Positions 19,988-28,534 are shown, counted from the stretch's first letter. The stretch: DNA of 64,000 nucleotides from Planctomycetota bacterium (GCA_020638875.1 JACKHS010000001.1:124001-188000), one strand, 5' to 3'. The notes: a model not told the origin generated them from the letters alone. Translations and numbers: made by a program.

Positions 19988-20270
19988 GCACCCCTCGCCC
20001 GACTCGAACACGCCGACCAAGCCTCCACCCGCCCGATCCCGGGGACTGCGCTAGCAGCCCAGAGCCACGAGCTCGCTCGACCGATGGCAGCCCCGACCGG
20101 ACGGACCCCCTCCTGCACCGAGGTCACCTGCGACCTCAATCAGAGTGCGAACAGACGCCTGCGGGTCGAGGCCCCGTCGGAACCAGGTCGCCAAGGCGAC
20201 CACGAACCTGTCAGCAACGACTTGACCTGCCTGAAGCGGCCTTCTCAGAGGGCTGCTAGACTGGAGCGCG

Positions 20271-22865
20271 GTGAGACGCGCCCCGCTGCTCGTGCTCGCC
20301 GCGGGGCTCTGCGCCGCCGCGGTGTACGTCGCCACGCGTCCGGCCGCGCCGCCGCAGGCGCCGCCGGTCCCAGGGCCGTCGAGCGACGTCGCGCAGGCGG
20401 AGGTCGCGCCGCGCGAGCTCGCAGCCGCGCCCGACGAGGCCAGCGCGCGCGCGACCGCGGCGCCGACGCAGGCCGCCGACCTCGAGCTCGCGGTCGACGC
20501 GTGGACGGTGCGCGTCACGCAGGACGGCGCGCCCGCCGGCGACGCGCTCGTGACGGTGAGCGACCTCGGCACGCTGTACACCGAGCTCGACGAAGCCGGC
20601 GTCGGCTTCGACACGCCGGCCGGTCGACGACTCCGCGCAGAGCGCGCGCTCACGGCGCACACCGACGCCGAGGGGCTCGCGCGCTTCGCGACGCTCCCCC
20701 ACCGCGCGATGGTCGAAGCGCGGCGCGGCGACGCGTGGGCCTTCGCGGCCCTCGACTCGGCGCGCGCCGAACGCGAGATCGCGCTCGCGCTCGAGGCCGA
20801 CCACGCGCTCGACGTGCGCGTGCTCGACGAGGCCGGCGCGCCCGTCGGCGGCGTGCCCGTCGCGCTGCGCCTTCCCCAGCCGGGGCCGCGGCCGTTCAGC
20901 TTCAAGTGGACCGACACGGCGCCCGAGAGCGGCGTCGCGACCTTCCTGCACCTGCAGCGCCGCCTCGCGCAGGGCGCGCCGTGGCAGGCGACGTTCGCGT
21001 TCCCCGTGGTCGACGCGCCGGTCGTGCTCGTCGACGAGCGCACGCCGCTCGCGTCGCCGCTCGAGCTGCGCCTGCCGCCGACCGGCAGCGCGCTCGTGCG
21101 CGTGCGCACGCCGGAGGGCGGGGCGTGCGACCTCGACGGGCTCGAGCTGCGCCTGCTCGCGTTCGCGCCCGCGACCGGTGACGCGCCGCTGTGGCCCGAA
21201 GGCCCGTGGGCGCGGCCGCACGTCGACGACACGGGCGACGTGCGCGTGCCTTGGCTGGGCCTGGGGCTCGAGATCGAAGCGCGGCTCGTGCGCGCGGACG
21301 AGCGCGTGGTCGCGTCGGCGCGCTTCGCGGGGCCGAAGAGCGCGGGTGAGGAGGCGCTGGGCCTAGTGACCCTCGCGCGCCGCGCGGCGCCCGCCGTCAC
21401 GGGGCGCTTCGTCCTCGCCGACGGCAGCGCGTGGCCGGCGTGCACGGCGAGCGTCCAGGAGCGCGTGTTCCCCATGCTCGAGACCTGGCCGCAGCCGCGT
21501 GACCTCGCCGTCGACGCGCTGGGCCGCTTCCGCCTCGAAGTCCACGAGCCGCGCCCCGAGCACGGCTCGCGCGCGCTGCGCTTCCGCGCCGAGCACCCGA
21601 CGGCGGGCGGGACGGTCTTCGTCGAGGTCCCGCTCGACGACGCGCTCCCCCCCGGCGAGACCGACCTCGGCGACGTGCTGCTCGACCACGGCGAGCTCGT
21701 CGTCGCGGGCCGCGTCGTCGACGCGACCGGCGCCGCGATCCTCCGCGCGTGGCCGCGGGTCCAGACGCGCACGCTCGCCGGGGCGCAGGAGTTCTGGCCG
21801 AACCTCGACGCCGCCGGCACCGAATTCACGGGCGCGGACGGCGCGTTCGCGCTGTACCTGCCGCCGGGCGCGCCGCGACCGGGGGGGGACCTGCGGCTGC
21901 GCGTACGCGCGAACGGCTGGGTCGAGAGAGATGAACCCGCGGTGCGCTTCGGCCAGACGGACGTGGTGGTCGTGCTCGCGCGGGCCGGCGCGCTCGCGGG
22001 TTCGCTCGCGCCGGACGGGTCGCTCGCCGCGGCCGACCTCGCGATCGTGCTGAGCGGTGAGACGATGCGTTACGCGTGGCCGCGCGCCGACGGCGACTTC
22101 GAGGCCGGCGAGCTGCCGCCCGGCACGTACGCGCTCGAGGTGAAGCTGCGCAACGCGACGGGCAGCGCGTCGCTCGCGCGCGTCGAGGACCTCGTCGTGC
22201 GCGCGGGCGAGACGTGCCGCGACCCGCGCGTGCAGGGCCTGCGCGTCGAGGCGCCGGGCACGACCGTACGCGTGCGCGTGCTGGCTCGCGGCGGCGCCCC
22301 GATCCCCCACGCCGCCGTCACGCTCGCCGGCGACCGCTACGGTCGCAGCGCGCTGAGCGACGCGAACGGCGTCGCGGTCGTGCGTTGCCCGGCGCTGCCG
22401 GTCGATCTCGAGGTCGGCGCCATGGGCTACCGCCGCGCGCAGCTCTTGGGCGTCGACGGCGACCGCGAGGTCGTGCTCGACGCGGGCCTCCCGATCGTGC
22501 TGCACACCGCGGCCGACCCGAGCGGCAGCGAGCCGGCCTACGAGCTCGGCGTGTTCCTCTACGCGGTGAGCGCCGACGGCGCCACGCGCGAGATGGCCTG
22601 GGGCTTCGAGTACACCGCCGACCCCTTCGCCGACCACGTCCACTTCGACGCGCACGGCGAGCTCGCGCTGAGCGTGCCCGCGCCCGGCGTCTACGAGTGC
22701 GACGTCCACGTCACCGTGCTCGCGGAGGGCGTCGGCCGCGGCGGGAGCGTGCTGCTCGACCCCAAGCCGCGCATCACCGTGCTGGAGCACGTCGGCGAGC
22801 AGCGCTTCGAGCTCGACGTCCCCGCCGACGCGACCCGCGCCGCGGTGCAGCGCGCGCTCGAGTGA
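20271..22865 (+). CDS. Large membrane-anchored protein with carboxypeptidase-regulatory-like (beta-sandwich) domains
   Basis: An 864-residue protein. The GTG start at 20271 has GGAG 4 bases upstream. One N-terminal hydrophobic helix (APLLVLAAGLCAAAVYVAT) anchors it, an Ala/Pro-rich linker follows, and the rest is a series of Ig-like beta-sandwich units with the signature of the carboxypeptidase regulatory-like family: VxAxGxPVxGVxVAL, TDAEGLARFATLP, VDALGRFRLEV, ANGVAVVRC. It probably stands on the outer face of the cytoplasmic membrane. Related architecture is seen at 32440 and 35918. It begins 12 bases after the CTAG at the right end of the IS110 element. Confidence 0.8.
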   Translation: MRRAPLLVLAAGLCAAAVYVATRPAAPPQAPPVPGPSSDVAQAEVAPRELAAAPDEASARATAAPTQAADLELAVDAWTVRVTQDGAPAGDALVTVSDLGTLYTELDEAGVGFDTPAGRRLRAERALTAHTDAEGLARFATLPHRAMVEARRGDAWAFAALDSARAEREIALALEADHALDVRVLDEAGAPVGGVPVALRLPQPGPRPFSFKWTDTAPESGVATFLHLQRRLAQGAPWQATFAFPVVDAPVVLVDERTPLASPLELRLPPTGSALVRVRTPEGGACDLDGLELRLLAFAPATGDAPLWPEGPWARPHVDDTGDVRVPWLGLGLEIEARLVRADERVVASARFAGPKSAGEEALGLVTLARRAAPAVTGRFVLADGSAWPACTASVQERVFPMLETWPQPRDLAVDALGRFRLEVHEPRPEHGSRALRFRAEHPTAGGTVFVEVPLDDALPPGETDLGDVLLDHGELVVAGRVVDATGAAILRAWPRVQTRTLAGAQEFWPNLDAAGTEFTGADGAFALYLPPGAPRPGGDLRLRVRANGWVERDEPAVRFGQTDVVVVLARAGALAGSLAPDGSLAAADLAIVLSGETMRYAWPRADGDFEAGELPPGTYALEVKLRNATGSASLARVEDLVVRAGETCRDPRVQGLRVEAPGTTVRVRVLARGGAPIPHAAVTLAGDRYGRSALSDANGVAVVRCPALPVDLEVGAMGYRRAQLLGVDGDREVVLDAGLPIVLHTAADPSGSEPAYELGVFLYAVSADGATREMAWGFEYTADPFADHVHFDAHGELALSVPAPGVYECDVHVTVLAEGVGRGGSVLLDPKPRITVLEHVGEQRFELDVPADATRAAVQRALE

Positions 22866-22961
22866 CGGCGACCGCGCCGGCAATGCGAGGGCAAGCGCGA
22901 TGAGGGCGCGGCCACGTTTGCGCATCGTGCGCGACCGCGAGCCGCACGTTCGAACCTCGCC

Positions 22962-23707
22962 TCAGTAGGCGTCGCGGCGCGCGAGCAGCGCGAGCCGCGC
23001 CTGCTCCTTCAGCGCTTCCAGGTCGCGCAGGAAGACGTCGTCGACCGGAAAGAACGGACGGCCTGGCGGTCGCATGCTCGCAGCGAGGGCGGCGTTCTGC
23101 GACTCCTGCTGTCGGTCGTCGAGCTCCGTGCGGGTGCGCGCCCAGTAGTCGAGCGCCGGGAAGAGCCCCTCGGGGATCTCGTACTTGAGCGTCCCCTCGG
23201 GTGAGCCTGCCGTCATGGACACCATTCCAGAGCGCGCCTCCGTCCGCGTGTCGCACGCCCTTGCGGCAGGAGCGTCCCCAACCCCATCGCGTCGGCGCAC
23301 GGACGAACGCTGATCTGCACCAGGAAGCTGACCGACATTGAAGGGATCGGAAGCTCCCGGCCTCGAGCACCGCCTGTACGGATTCGCCAGCGATCCTCCA
23401 GCTCCTGAAGACGAAAGGCCTTCCAGGGCTCGATCTCGAGTGTCGCGTCGGGGCTGGCCCCCAAGTCGAGGGAGGCCTCCGGCTCCGCGGCGCTCACGAT
23501 CGCGGCAAGCTCCTCGCGCCCGGAGGACGGGGCATCCCGCAGCGCGGCGGCCTCCGTCGACGCTTGCGGCGCGGGTGGTGCGAGTGGAGCGGTCGAACCG
23601 CGCTCTCCTCCCACGGCCGACAGCCGCGCGATGACGAGGCCGAGCGTCACGGCCACGGCCAAGAGAGCGACGAGCGCGAAGGTACGGCGAGAGTGCGGCG
23701 TGGTCAT
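22962..23707 (-). pseudogene. Broken homologue of the membrane-anchored protein encoded at 13538-14248
   Basis: Reading leftwards from ATG 23707, an N-terminal membrane helix (RRTFALVALLAVAVTLGLVI) is followed by IEPWKAFRLQELEDRW, SVSFLVQISVRP, YEIPEGLFPALDYW, PFFPVDDVFLRDLEALK and the ending LALLARRDAY. These blocks are in the same order as in the 13538-14248 protein, but in different frames. Frame changes fall near 23385, 23355, 23340, 23272 and 23222. Five changes in about 750 bases are more than in any nearby gene except the coiled-coil glycosyltransferase, so genuine decay is likely, though sequencing error cannot be excluded. Confidence 0.7.
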
Positions 23708-23815
23708 CGTGCGAGTCACGGCAGCCGGCGTGTGCGAGGGGCTCGGTCGCACGTGGCCAGTGAGACGACCACGCGCGGCGACACCTCGCGCCGCCCGCGA
23801 GGAGCGCCGCCCCCG

Positions 23816-24247
23816 CTACCCGAACAGCACGTAGCCGCCGAGGAACAGGAGCATCAGGATCACGACCAGGCCCACCGCGAAGGGCAGGATGGCCATGGCG
23901 TCGCTGTCGTGGGGTTGGTCCATCTCGACCCAGTTGAACATCATGCGGACGTTGGCGTCCAGCTCGGCGCCGCAGTGCGGGCAGTGCTCGACGCGGTCAC
24001 GATCCGCCGGCCTGCGCTGGTCGTACTGCAGCGGGATCACGCCGTGGCACTCCATGCAGTACATGTTGCGGTCGGCGCCGCCCTCGGCGACGCCGGGCGC
24101 CCGCGAGCGCTCGCGCAGGAACTCGAGCTCCTCCTCGTGCAGGCCCTTGCGCTTGCGCGACCAGTGCGCGTCGCTCACGTTGCCGAGGCTCTTCTCCTCG
24201 CGCACGCGCTTCGGATCGTAGGCCGGCTCGCGCTCGTCGCCGCTCAT
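23816..24247 (-). CDS. Zinc-ribbon protein with a C-terminal membrane anchor
   Basis: A 143-residue protein. Cys64/Cys67 (YCMECHG) and Cys89/Cys92 (HCPHCGAE) form a zinc-ribbon-like tetrad. A C-terminal hydrophobic stretch (about 119-141, ILPFAVGLVVILMLLFLGGY) should anchor it, with the ribbon in the cytoplasm. The N-terminal 55 residues are highly charged. Its ATG overlaps the dapD stop (ATGA at 24244-24247), so it is co-translated with the DAP genes. The link to lysine synthesis is unexplained and no family name is offered. Confidence 0.7.
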   Translation of the reverse strand: MSGDEREPAYDPKRVREEKSLGNVSDAHWSRKRKGLHEEELEFLRERSRAPGVAEGGADRNMYCMECHGVIPLQYDQRRPADRDRVEHCPHCGAELDANVRMMFNWVEMDQPHDSDAMAILPFAVGLVVILMLLFLGGYVLFG

Positions 24248-25026
24248 CGCAGCGCGCCCTCCAGGGCGGTGGCGGCGTCGGTGCGCGCGTCGCGGTACTT
24301 CGTGATGAGAGCGCACACGGCGGCGAGCCCGCGCTCGCGGGCCCAGGCGCTCGCCGCGGGGCGCGTGCCGGGCACGACCACCGCGCCGGCGGGCACCTCG
24401 AGCGGCGCCTCGCGCGTGCCGCCGAGCTCGCGCTCGTGCACGAGGTCGTACACGCGCGTCGTCGCCGTCAGCACGACCCCCGCCGCGATCACCGCGCCGG
24501 CGCGCACGAGCACGCCCTCGTAGACGCCGCTGTTGCCGCCGACGAAGCAGCCGTCCTCGACGATCACCGGGCGCGCGCCGGGCGGCTCGAGCACGCCGCC
24601 GAGCTGCGCCGCGGCGGAGACGTGCACGCCCGCGCCGACCTGCGCGCACGAGCCGACGAGCGCGTGGCTGTCGATCATCGTGCCCGCGCCGACGAACGCG
24701 CCGACGTTGACGTACATGGGCGGCATGCAGACGACGCCGGGCGCGAGGTGCGCGCCGCGGCGCACGGCCGAGCCGCCGGGCACGAGGCGCACGCCGCTCG
24801 CCGCGTCGAAGCGCCGCACGGGGAGCGGCGCCTTGTCGCGGAAGGCGCCGGGCGCGGCCTCGACGCCCATGTCGACGATCTCGGACTCGCGGAAGAGCTC
24901 GAGGATGGCCTGCTTGACCCAGGCGTGCACGGTCCAGGCGCCGTCGTCGCCGCGCGTGGCGACGCGCACCGCGCCCGACTCGAGCGCGTCGAGCAGCGCG
25001 GCGCCGCGCAACGACTCGTCGCTCAC
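24244..25026 (-). CDS. dapD: 2,3,4,5-tetrahydropyridine-2,6-dicarboxylate N-succinyltransferase
   Basis: A 260-residue left-handed beta-helix (hexapeptide-repeat) acyltransferase. VRRGAHLAPGVVCMPPMYVN, GTMIDSHALVGSCAQVG, GGVLEPPGARPVIVEDGCFV and VPAGAVVVPGTRP correspond closely in order to DapD. It transfers succinyl from succinyl-CoA to tetrahydrodipicolinate in the lysine/meso-diaminopimelate pathway. The GTG start at 25026 overlaps the dapE stop (GTGA), and the gene's own stop overlaps the next ATG: a tight three-gene operon. An acetyltransferase (DapH-like) is less likely given the DapE-type neighbour. Confidence 0.9.
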   Translation of the reverse strand: MSDESLRGAALLDALESGAVRVATRGDDGAWTVHAWVKQAILELFRESEIVDMGVEAAPGAFRDKAPLPVRRFDAASGVRLVPGGSAVRRGAHLAPGVVCMPPMYVNVGAFVGAGTMIDSHALVGSCAQVGAGVHVSAAAQLGGVLEPPGARPVIVEDGCFVGGNSGVYEGVLVRAGAVIAAGVVLTATTRVYDLVHERELGGTREAPLEVPAGAVVVPGTRPAASAWARERGLAAVCALITKYRDARTDAATALEGALR

Positions 25027-26039
25027 GACGCGTCCTCCCGCGCGAGCAGGTCGCGCACCGTGCGCACGTGGCGCGCGGCGGCCTCCTCGAGCGCGCGCAG
25101 CGGCACCTTCTCGCCGTCGGTGTGCGCGTCGAGGATCGAGCCGGGGCCGTAGAGCAGCGGCGTGCCCCAGCGCGGCATGTGCGGCGCGTCGGTGCCGAAG
25201 GCGACGACGAGCGCGTCCTCGCCGGCGGGCACCTCGAAGCGCACGGGCGCGTAGGCCTTGGCGCTGCCCGCGACTGCGACGTGCTCGCCGAGCAGCGCCG
25301 CGAGGCGCGCGAGCACGACCTCGGGCTCCTCGACGGTGCGCACGAGCACCTCCGCCACCGCGCGGTCGGCGACGACGTTGGAGGCGACGCCGCCGTGGAA
25401 CTCGCCGATGTTGATCGTGCCGGGGCCGAGCACGTCGTCGCGGCCCCAGCTCGCGTCGAGCAGGCGGCACGAGCAGCGCGCGAGCTCGTGCACGGCCGAC
25501 GGGCCGACGTCCTGAGACGAGTGGCCGGCCACGCCGCGCGCGACGAGCGTCGCCTTGCAGAGGCCCTTGTGCCCGCGCACGAAGCGGTTGCCGGTGGGCT
25601 CGCCGATCACGACCCAGCGCGGGCGCCACGGCTCGGCGAGCCGCGCGTCGGCGAGGCGCGCGCCGGCGCTGTCGACCTCCTCGCCGGCGGTGAACAGGTA
25701 CCCGAAGTCGGTCACGCCCTCGGCGAGCAGGCGGCGGCCGGCCTCGATCATCGCGGCGGCCTGGCCCTTGGCGTCGCACGAGCCGCGGCCGTAGACGAAC
25801 TCGCGGTCGCGACGCGAGCCGAAGAAGGGCGGCACGGTGTCGAGGTGCGTGCACAGCACGACGCGCGGCGCGCCGGCGCGCGCGAGCACGTTGAAGCGGC
25901 CGGGCGCGAGGTCCTGGCGCTCGCAGTCGAAGCCCAGGGCCTCGAGGCGCCGCACCAACGCGTCGCCGTAGTCGCGCTCGTCCCCCGTCACCGAGGGGAT
26001 CTCGATCCAGTCCACGAGGTCTTCGATCAGCCGCTCCAC
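25023..26039 (-). CDS. dapE: M20-family deacylase, probable succinyl-diaminopimelate desuccinylase
   Basis: A 338-residue di-zinc peptidase of the ArgE/DapE family. It has THLDTVPP (His65, Asp67), the shared ligand Asp89 in GRGSCDAKG, and the catalytic Glu120/ligand Glu121 in TAGEEVDS; a dimerisation domain lies in the middle (GVAGHSSQD). The GTG start at 26039 is taken because the frame upstream is low-complexity. It is the first gene of an operon with dapD, which supports hydrolysis of N-succinyl-LL-diaminopimelate to LL-DAP. The gene is somewhat shorter than E. coli DapE (375 residues), so another M20 substrate cannot be excluded from sequence alone. Confidence 0.85.
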   Translation of the reverse strand: MERLIEDLVDWIEIPSVTGDERDYGDALVRRLEALGFDCERQDLAPGRFNVLARAGAPRVVLCTHLDTVPPFFGSRRDREFVYGRGSCDAKGQAAAMIEAGRRLLAEGVTDFGYLFTAGEEVDSAGARLADARLAEPWRPRWVVIGEPTGNRFVRGHKGLCKATLVARGVAGHSSQDVGPSAVHELARCSCRLLDASWGRDDVLGPGTINIGEFHGGVASNVVADRAVAEVLVRTVEEPEVVLARLAALLGEHVAVAGSAKAYAPVRFEVPAGEDALVVAFGTDAPHMPRWGTPLLYGPGSILDAHTDGEKVPLRALEEAAARHVRTVRDLLAREDAS

Positions 26040-26095
26040 GCCCGGGAGTGTACGCTCTCGGCCCGCCGCGGACAGGCCGCGGCCTCCCCCGACGA

Positions 26096-26968
26096 ATGCC
26101 TCCGCCCGACGCCGCCATGCTGCTCTCCGCCCTGCTGCTCGCCCTCGCCCCGAACGCTTCGACCGCCGCTCCGCCCGCACCCGCGCCGGTCGCCGTCCAG
26201 GACCGCCGCGCCGAGGTGCGCGACGCCTACCACGAGCTCGCGGCCGCCGGCGACGAGGCCGGGCTGCGCGCGCTGTGGGGCGCGAACCCGGCGCTCGTGC
26301 TGCAGACGATCGACGCCGACCTCGAGGGCAGCCTCGCCAAGTGGGAGGCCGCGCCGGACGCGCCGCCGACCGACGAGATCGCCGCGCTGCACGCACGCGC
26401 GTTGTTCGGCGCGCGCTGCGCCACCCTCGAGCTCGGCCGCCCGATCTTCGTCGACTACGCGAGCTCGTTCGTCGGCTGGAACGACGAGGAGAAGCTCGAC
26501 TTCCGCACCGGTCAGAAGGTCTACGGCCGCGCGATGGAGGAGCTCGAGGCCGGCAACCTCGACGTCGCGCTCGAAGCCGCCAAGGAGACCGTGCTGCGCG
26601 CCGCGCCGCTCGGCGACTGGTGGGGCACGGCGATGGGCTACGGCGCGCAGGGCCAGGTGCTGCAGATGCAGGGCGAGCTCGCCGACGCGCTGACCGCGTG
26701 GTCGCACGCCCGCCTGCTCAACGCCGACCTCGGCCTGCAGTACGCGGAGTACCGCAGCCTGCTCGGCATGCTCGGCTGCCTGCGCGGGCTCGAGCGCTGG
26801 CAGCGCGGCCTCGCGGTCGCGGACGCCGCGATCGCCTACGCGAAGGGCTACGGCGACCCGGCGGGTCTGCGCGACGCGCTGAGCGGCAAGCACGCCTGCC
26901 TCGAGGGCCTCGGCCGCACCGAGGAGGCCGCGGCGGCGAAGGCGGAGCTCGAGAAGCTGGGCGAGTGA
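26096..26968 (+). CDS. Exported protein with TPR-like helical repeats, function unknown
   Basis: A 290-residue protein. ATG 26096 (or 26117) gives a signal peptide (MLLSALLLALAPNASTAAPP). The mature part is all-helical and includes TPR-like segments: YGRAMEELEAGNLDVALEAA, QGELADALTAWSHARLLNAD and RTEEAAAAKAELEKLG. TPR regions mediate protein contacts; no enzyme motif is visible. It is divergent from dapE with 56 bases between starts; TACGCT at 26051-26056 may serve as a -10. Confidence 0.65.
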   Translation: MPPPDAAMLLSALLLALAPNASTAAPPAPAPVAVQDRRAEVRDAYHELAAAGDEAGLRALWGANPALVLQTIDADLEGSLAKWEAAPDAPPTDEIAALHARALFGARCATLELGRPIFVDYASSFVGWNDEEKLDFRTGQKVYGRAMEELEAGNLDVALEAAKETVLRAAPLGDWWGTAMGYGAQGQVLQMQGELADALTAWSHARLLNADLGLQYAEYRSLLGMLGCLRGLERWQRGLAVADAAIAYAKGYGDPAGLRDALSGKHACLEGLGRTEEAAAAKAELEKLGE

Positions 26969-27078
26969 CGCGGCGGATCTGCGGAGCCCGAGGTCACGCT
27001 TCCCTCGCGCGGCACACGCGGCTGTGCCGGAGGCCGATCCAAGCTCACACGCGCGCAGCCGCCGCGTAGCTGCGCGCG

Positions 27079-27579
27079 ATGAACGAGCCCCGTGAACGAT
27101 GGGCGCGCCCGGAGCGGCTCCCCCGCTGGAGCGGGCTGCTGCTCCTGGGCGCGGCCCTCGGCGGCGCCGGCTGCGCGGCCGACGCGGACACGTACGAACC
27201 GCTGGCGCCCGACCTCGCGGCGCGGCTCGCCGGGGAGTACGCGGCCGGCCGGGACACGCTGATCCTCCGGCCGGACGGGAGCTACCGGGTCGAGTTCGCG
27301 CCCTGCCTCGCCCAGCTCCCGGCGCTCGAGGGCACCTGGGAGGCCTACGCGCAGGAGGTCCGGCCGCCGTCCGACGCGGAGCTGGACGATGCCGCGCTGG
27401 TCGCCGCGCGCGCCGGCCACGTCACCCGCGGCCTGTGCCTCACGAGCACCAGCGGCGCGGGCATCTTCGGCGCGCGCGAGCCCTGGGCCGGCGTCGTCGA
27501 GACCGACGCGGGCGGCTGGGTGCTCTACGTCCCCCACTACGGGACGTTCGTGCGCGAGCCGGGCGCGGGCGCGGGCTGA
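27079..27579 (+). CDS. Putative small lipoprotein, function unknown
   Basis: A 166-residue protein with a hydrophobic N-terminal segment (SGLLLLGAALGGAGC) ending in a lipobox-like GAGC. The mature domain has LILRPDGSYRVEF and a GTWEAYAQEV strand, resembling small beta-barrel lipoproteins, but I recognise no family. Its 3' end overlaps the 3' end of the converging gene by 43 bases (27537-27579). Confidence 0.6.
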   Translation: MNEPRERWARPERLPRWSGLLLLGAALGGAGCAADADTYEPLAPDLAARLAGEYAAGRDTLILRPDGSYRVEFAPCLAQLPALEGTWEAYAQEVRPPSDAELDDAALVAARAGHVTRGLCLTSTSGAGIFGAREPWAGVVETDAGGWVLYVPHYGTFVREPGAGAG

Positions 27580-28208
27580 CGCGTCGATGCCCTGCGCGTG
27601 GAGCCCTGGGCCGCGGCGAGCCGTGCGCCGAGCCACGCGCCGCCGAGGATGCCAGGGAAGCTCATGGCGGCGTAGAGCACGAGCTCGTCGTCGCCCGTCG
27701 TCAGCAGCGCCTCGAGCGGGACGAGCACGCAGAACACCGCCGCGTGCACCAGCGGCGCGCGCGGGGCGAGACGCGCCACGACGTAGCCGGCGAGCAACGC
27801 GGGCGCGAGGAGCGTGAACACGAAGATCGCGAGCTTCAGCGCCGGCATCCACTCGGGCAGGTCGAGAGTCGCGTCGCCCAACGTGACGAAGGTCGCACCC
27901 GCGATCGTCCCCAGGAAGAAGGCCTTGCCGCCCGAGCTCAGCGCGAAGAGCGCGCGCGCGGGCACGTCGCGATCCACCGCGCTTGAGCGGCGCCAGGCCA
28001 CGTAGCCCGGGAGCGCCGCGAGCAGGGCCGCCGACAGCCAGAGGAGCAGCACGCCGACACGATCGAGTACCGTCTCCGCTGGACCCCCGTAGCTCCAGCC
28101 GGCCGCGGCGAGCCAAAGCGCGTCGCCGCCGAAGGACAGCGCCCAGAGCGCACGCGTCCCGAGCCGCGCGGTGGCCTCGGGCGGGGTCGTCGTGGAGGTG
28201 GAGCTCAC
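27537..28208 (-). CDS. Integral membrane protein, function unknown
   Basis: A 223-residue protein with about six hydrophobic segments, including VGVLLLWLSAALLAALPGYV, ALFALSSGGKAFFLGTIAGA, LKLAIFVFTLLAPALLAGYV and VHAAVFCVLVPLEALL. The last 25 residues are polar and encoded in the overlap with the converging lipoprotein gene. A TAGCCT hexamer at 28240-28245 (minus) stands ahead of the ATG at 28208. No family recognised. Confidence 0.6.
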   Translation of the reverse strand: MSSTSTTTPPEATARLGTRALWALSFGGDALWLAAAGWSYGGPAETVLDRVGVLLLWLSAALLAALPGYVAWRRSSAVDRDVPARALFALSSGGKAFFLGTIAGATFVTLGDATLDLPEWMPALKLAIFVFTLLAPALLAGYVVARLAPRAPLVHAAVFCVLVPLEALLTTGDDELVLYAAMSFPGILGGAWLGARLAAAQGSTRRASTRQPAPAPGSRTNVP

Positions 28209-28239
28209 GTCGTAGGCGTCGGCGGTGGAAGCCGGGGCG

Positions 28240-28245
28240 AGGCTA
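28240..28245 (-). promoter_or_regulatory. Putative -10 hexamer (TAGCCT) for the membrane protein gene at 28208
   Basis: TAGCCT on the minus strand, 31 bases upstream of the ATG at 28208. It belongs to the recurring TAGNNT pattern of this window. The 352-base gap 28209-28560 otherwise holds only two terminator hairpins and a T-run. Confidence 0.3.
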
Positions 28246-28363
28246 GCACTCGCTCGCGGCCCCGGGGCTCCCGAGGCGCTCCTCCTCCCGGAGCTCGGTG
28301 CCCGCGTGATCCCGCAGCGCGCGGCCGGCCCGCCGGGGCGCGCACCTGGCCCCGAAAAAGACT

Positions 28364-28391
28364 CACCCCCCTGACTCGCGTCAGGGGGGTG
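28364..28391 (-). terminator. Intrinsic terminator (distal) of the acyl-CoA carboxylase operon
   Basis: CACCCCCCTGAC (28364-28375) and GTCAGGGGGGTG (28380-28391) form a perfect 12-bp stem with loop TCGC. On the minus strand the stem is followed by AGTCTTTTT, a classical Rho-independent terminator for leftward transcription. Confidence 0.8.
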
Positions 28392-28502
28392 AAGTCGGAT
28401 CCCCAGCGCAGCTCTCAGCTGCTGGCGCGCTCCAGCCGCCTCGGGCGGGGGGCCGAACGGGGGTGGTGGAACTTTTTTCCCGACTCTCCCGGACCTGAGC
28501 GA

Positions 28503-28534
28503 AAACGGCCCGGACGGGGGCGTCCGGGCCGTTT
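28503..28534 (-). terminator. Intrinsic terminator (proximal) of the acyl-CoA carboxylase operon
   Basis: AAACGGCCCGGACG (28503-28516) and CGTCCGGGCCGTTT (28521-28534) form a perfect 14-bp stem with a 4-base loop, 26 bases past the stop of the biotin-carrier gene. On the minus strand it ends in TTTTCG. Together with the hairpin at 28364 it forms a tandem terminator. Confidence 0.75.

Larger units (their letters stand above)
18681..20255 (+). mobile_element. IS110-family-transposase element bounded by imperfect inverted repeats and CTAG
   Basis: CAGCCCGTTGAAGAAG on the left (18681-18696) and CTTCTCAGAGGGCTG on the right (20241-20255) are imperfect inverted repeats, each flanked by CTAG (18677-18680; 20256-20259). 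Inside lie about 245 non-coding bases, the transposase gene and about 270 non-coding bases. IS110 elements normally lack terminal inverted repeats and target duplications, so these ends may belong to another, non-autonomous element (the motif resembles IS1182-type ends as I remember them) into which the IS110 inserted. A third CTAGCAGCCC at 20051-20060 complicates the right boundary. The exact IS110 ends are unresolved. Confidence 0.6.

Noticed and set aside
18681..20255. Calling the whole element an IS1182-family insertion sequence from its ends
   Set aside because: The encoded transposase has IS110 DEDD and Tnp_20 motifs, not DDE. Only the terminal repeats resemble that family, from memory.
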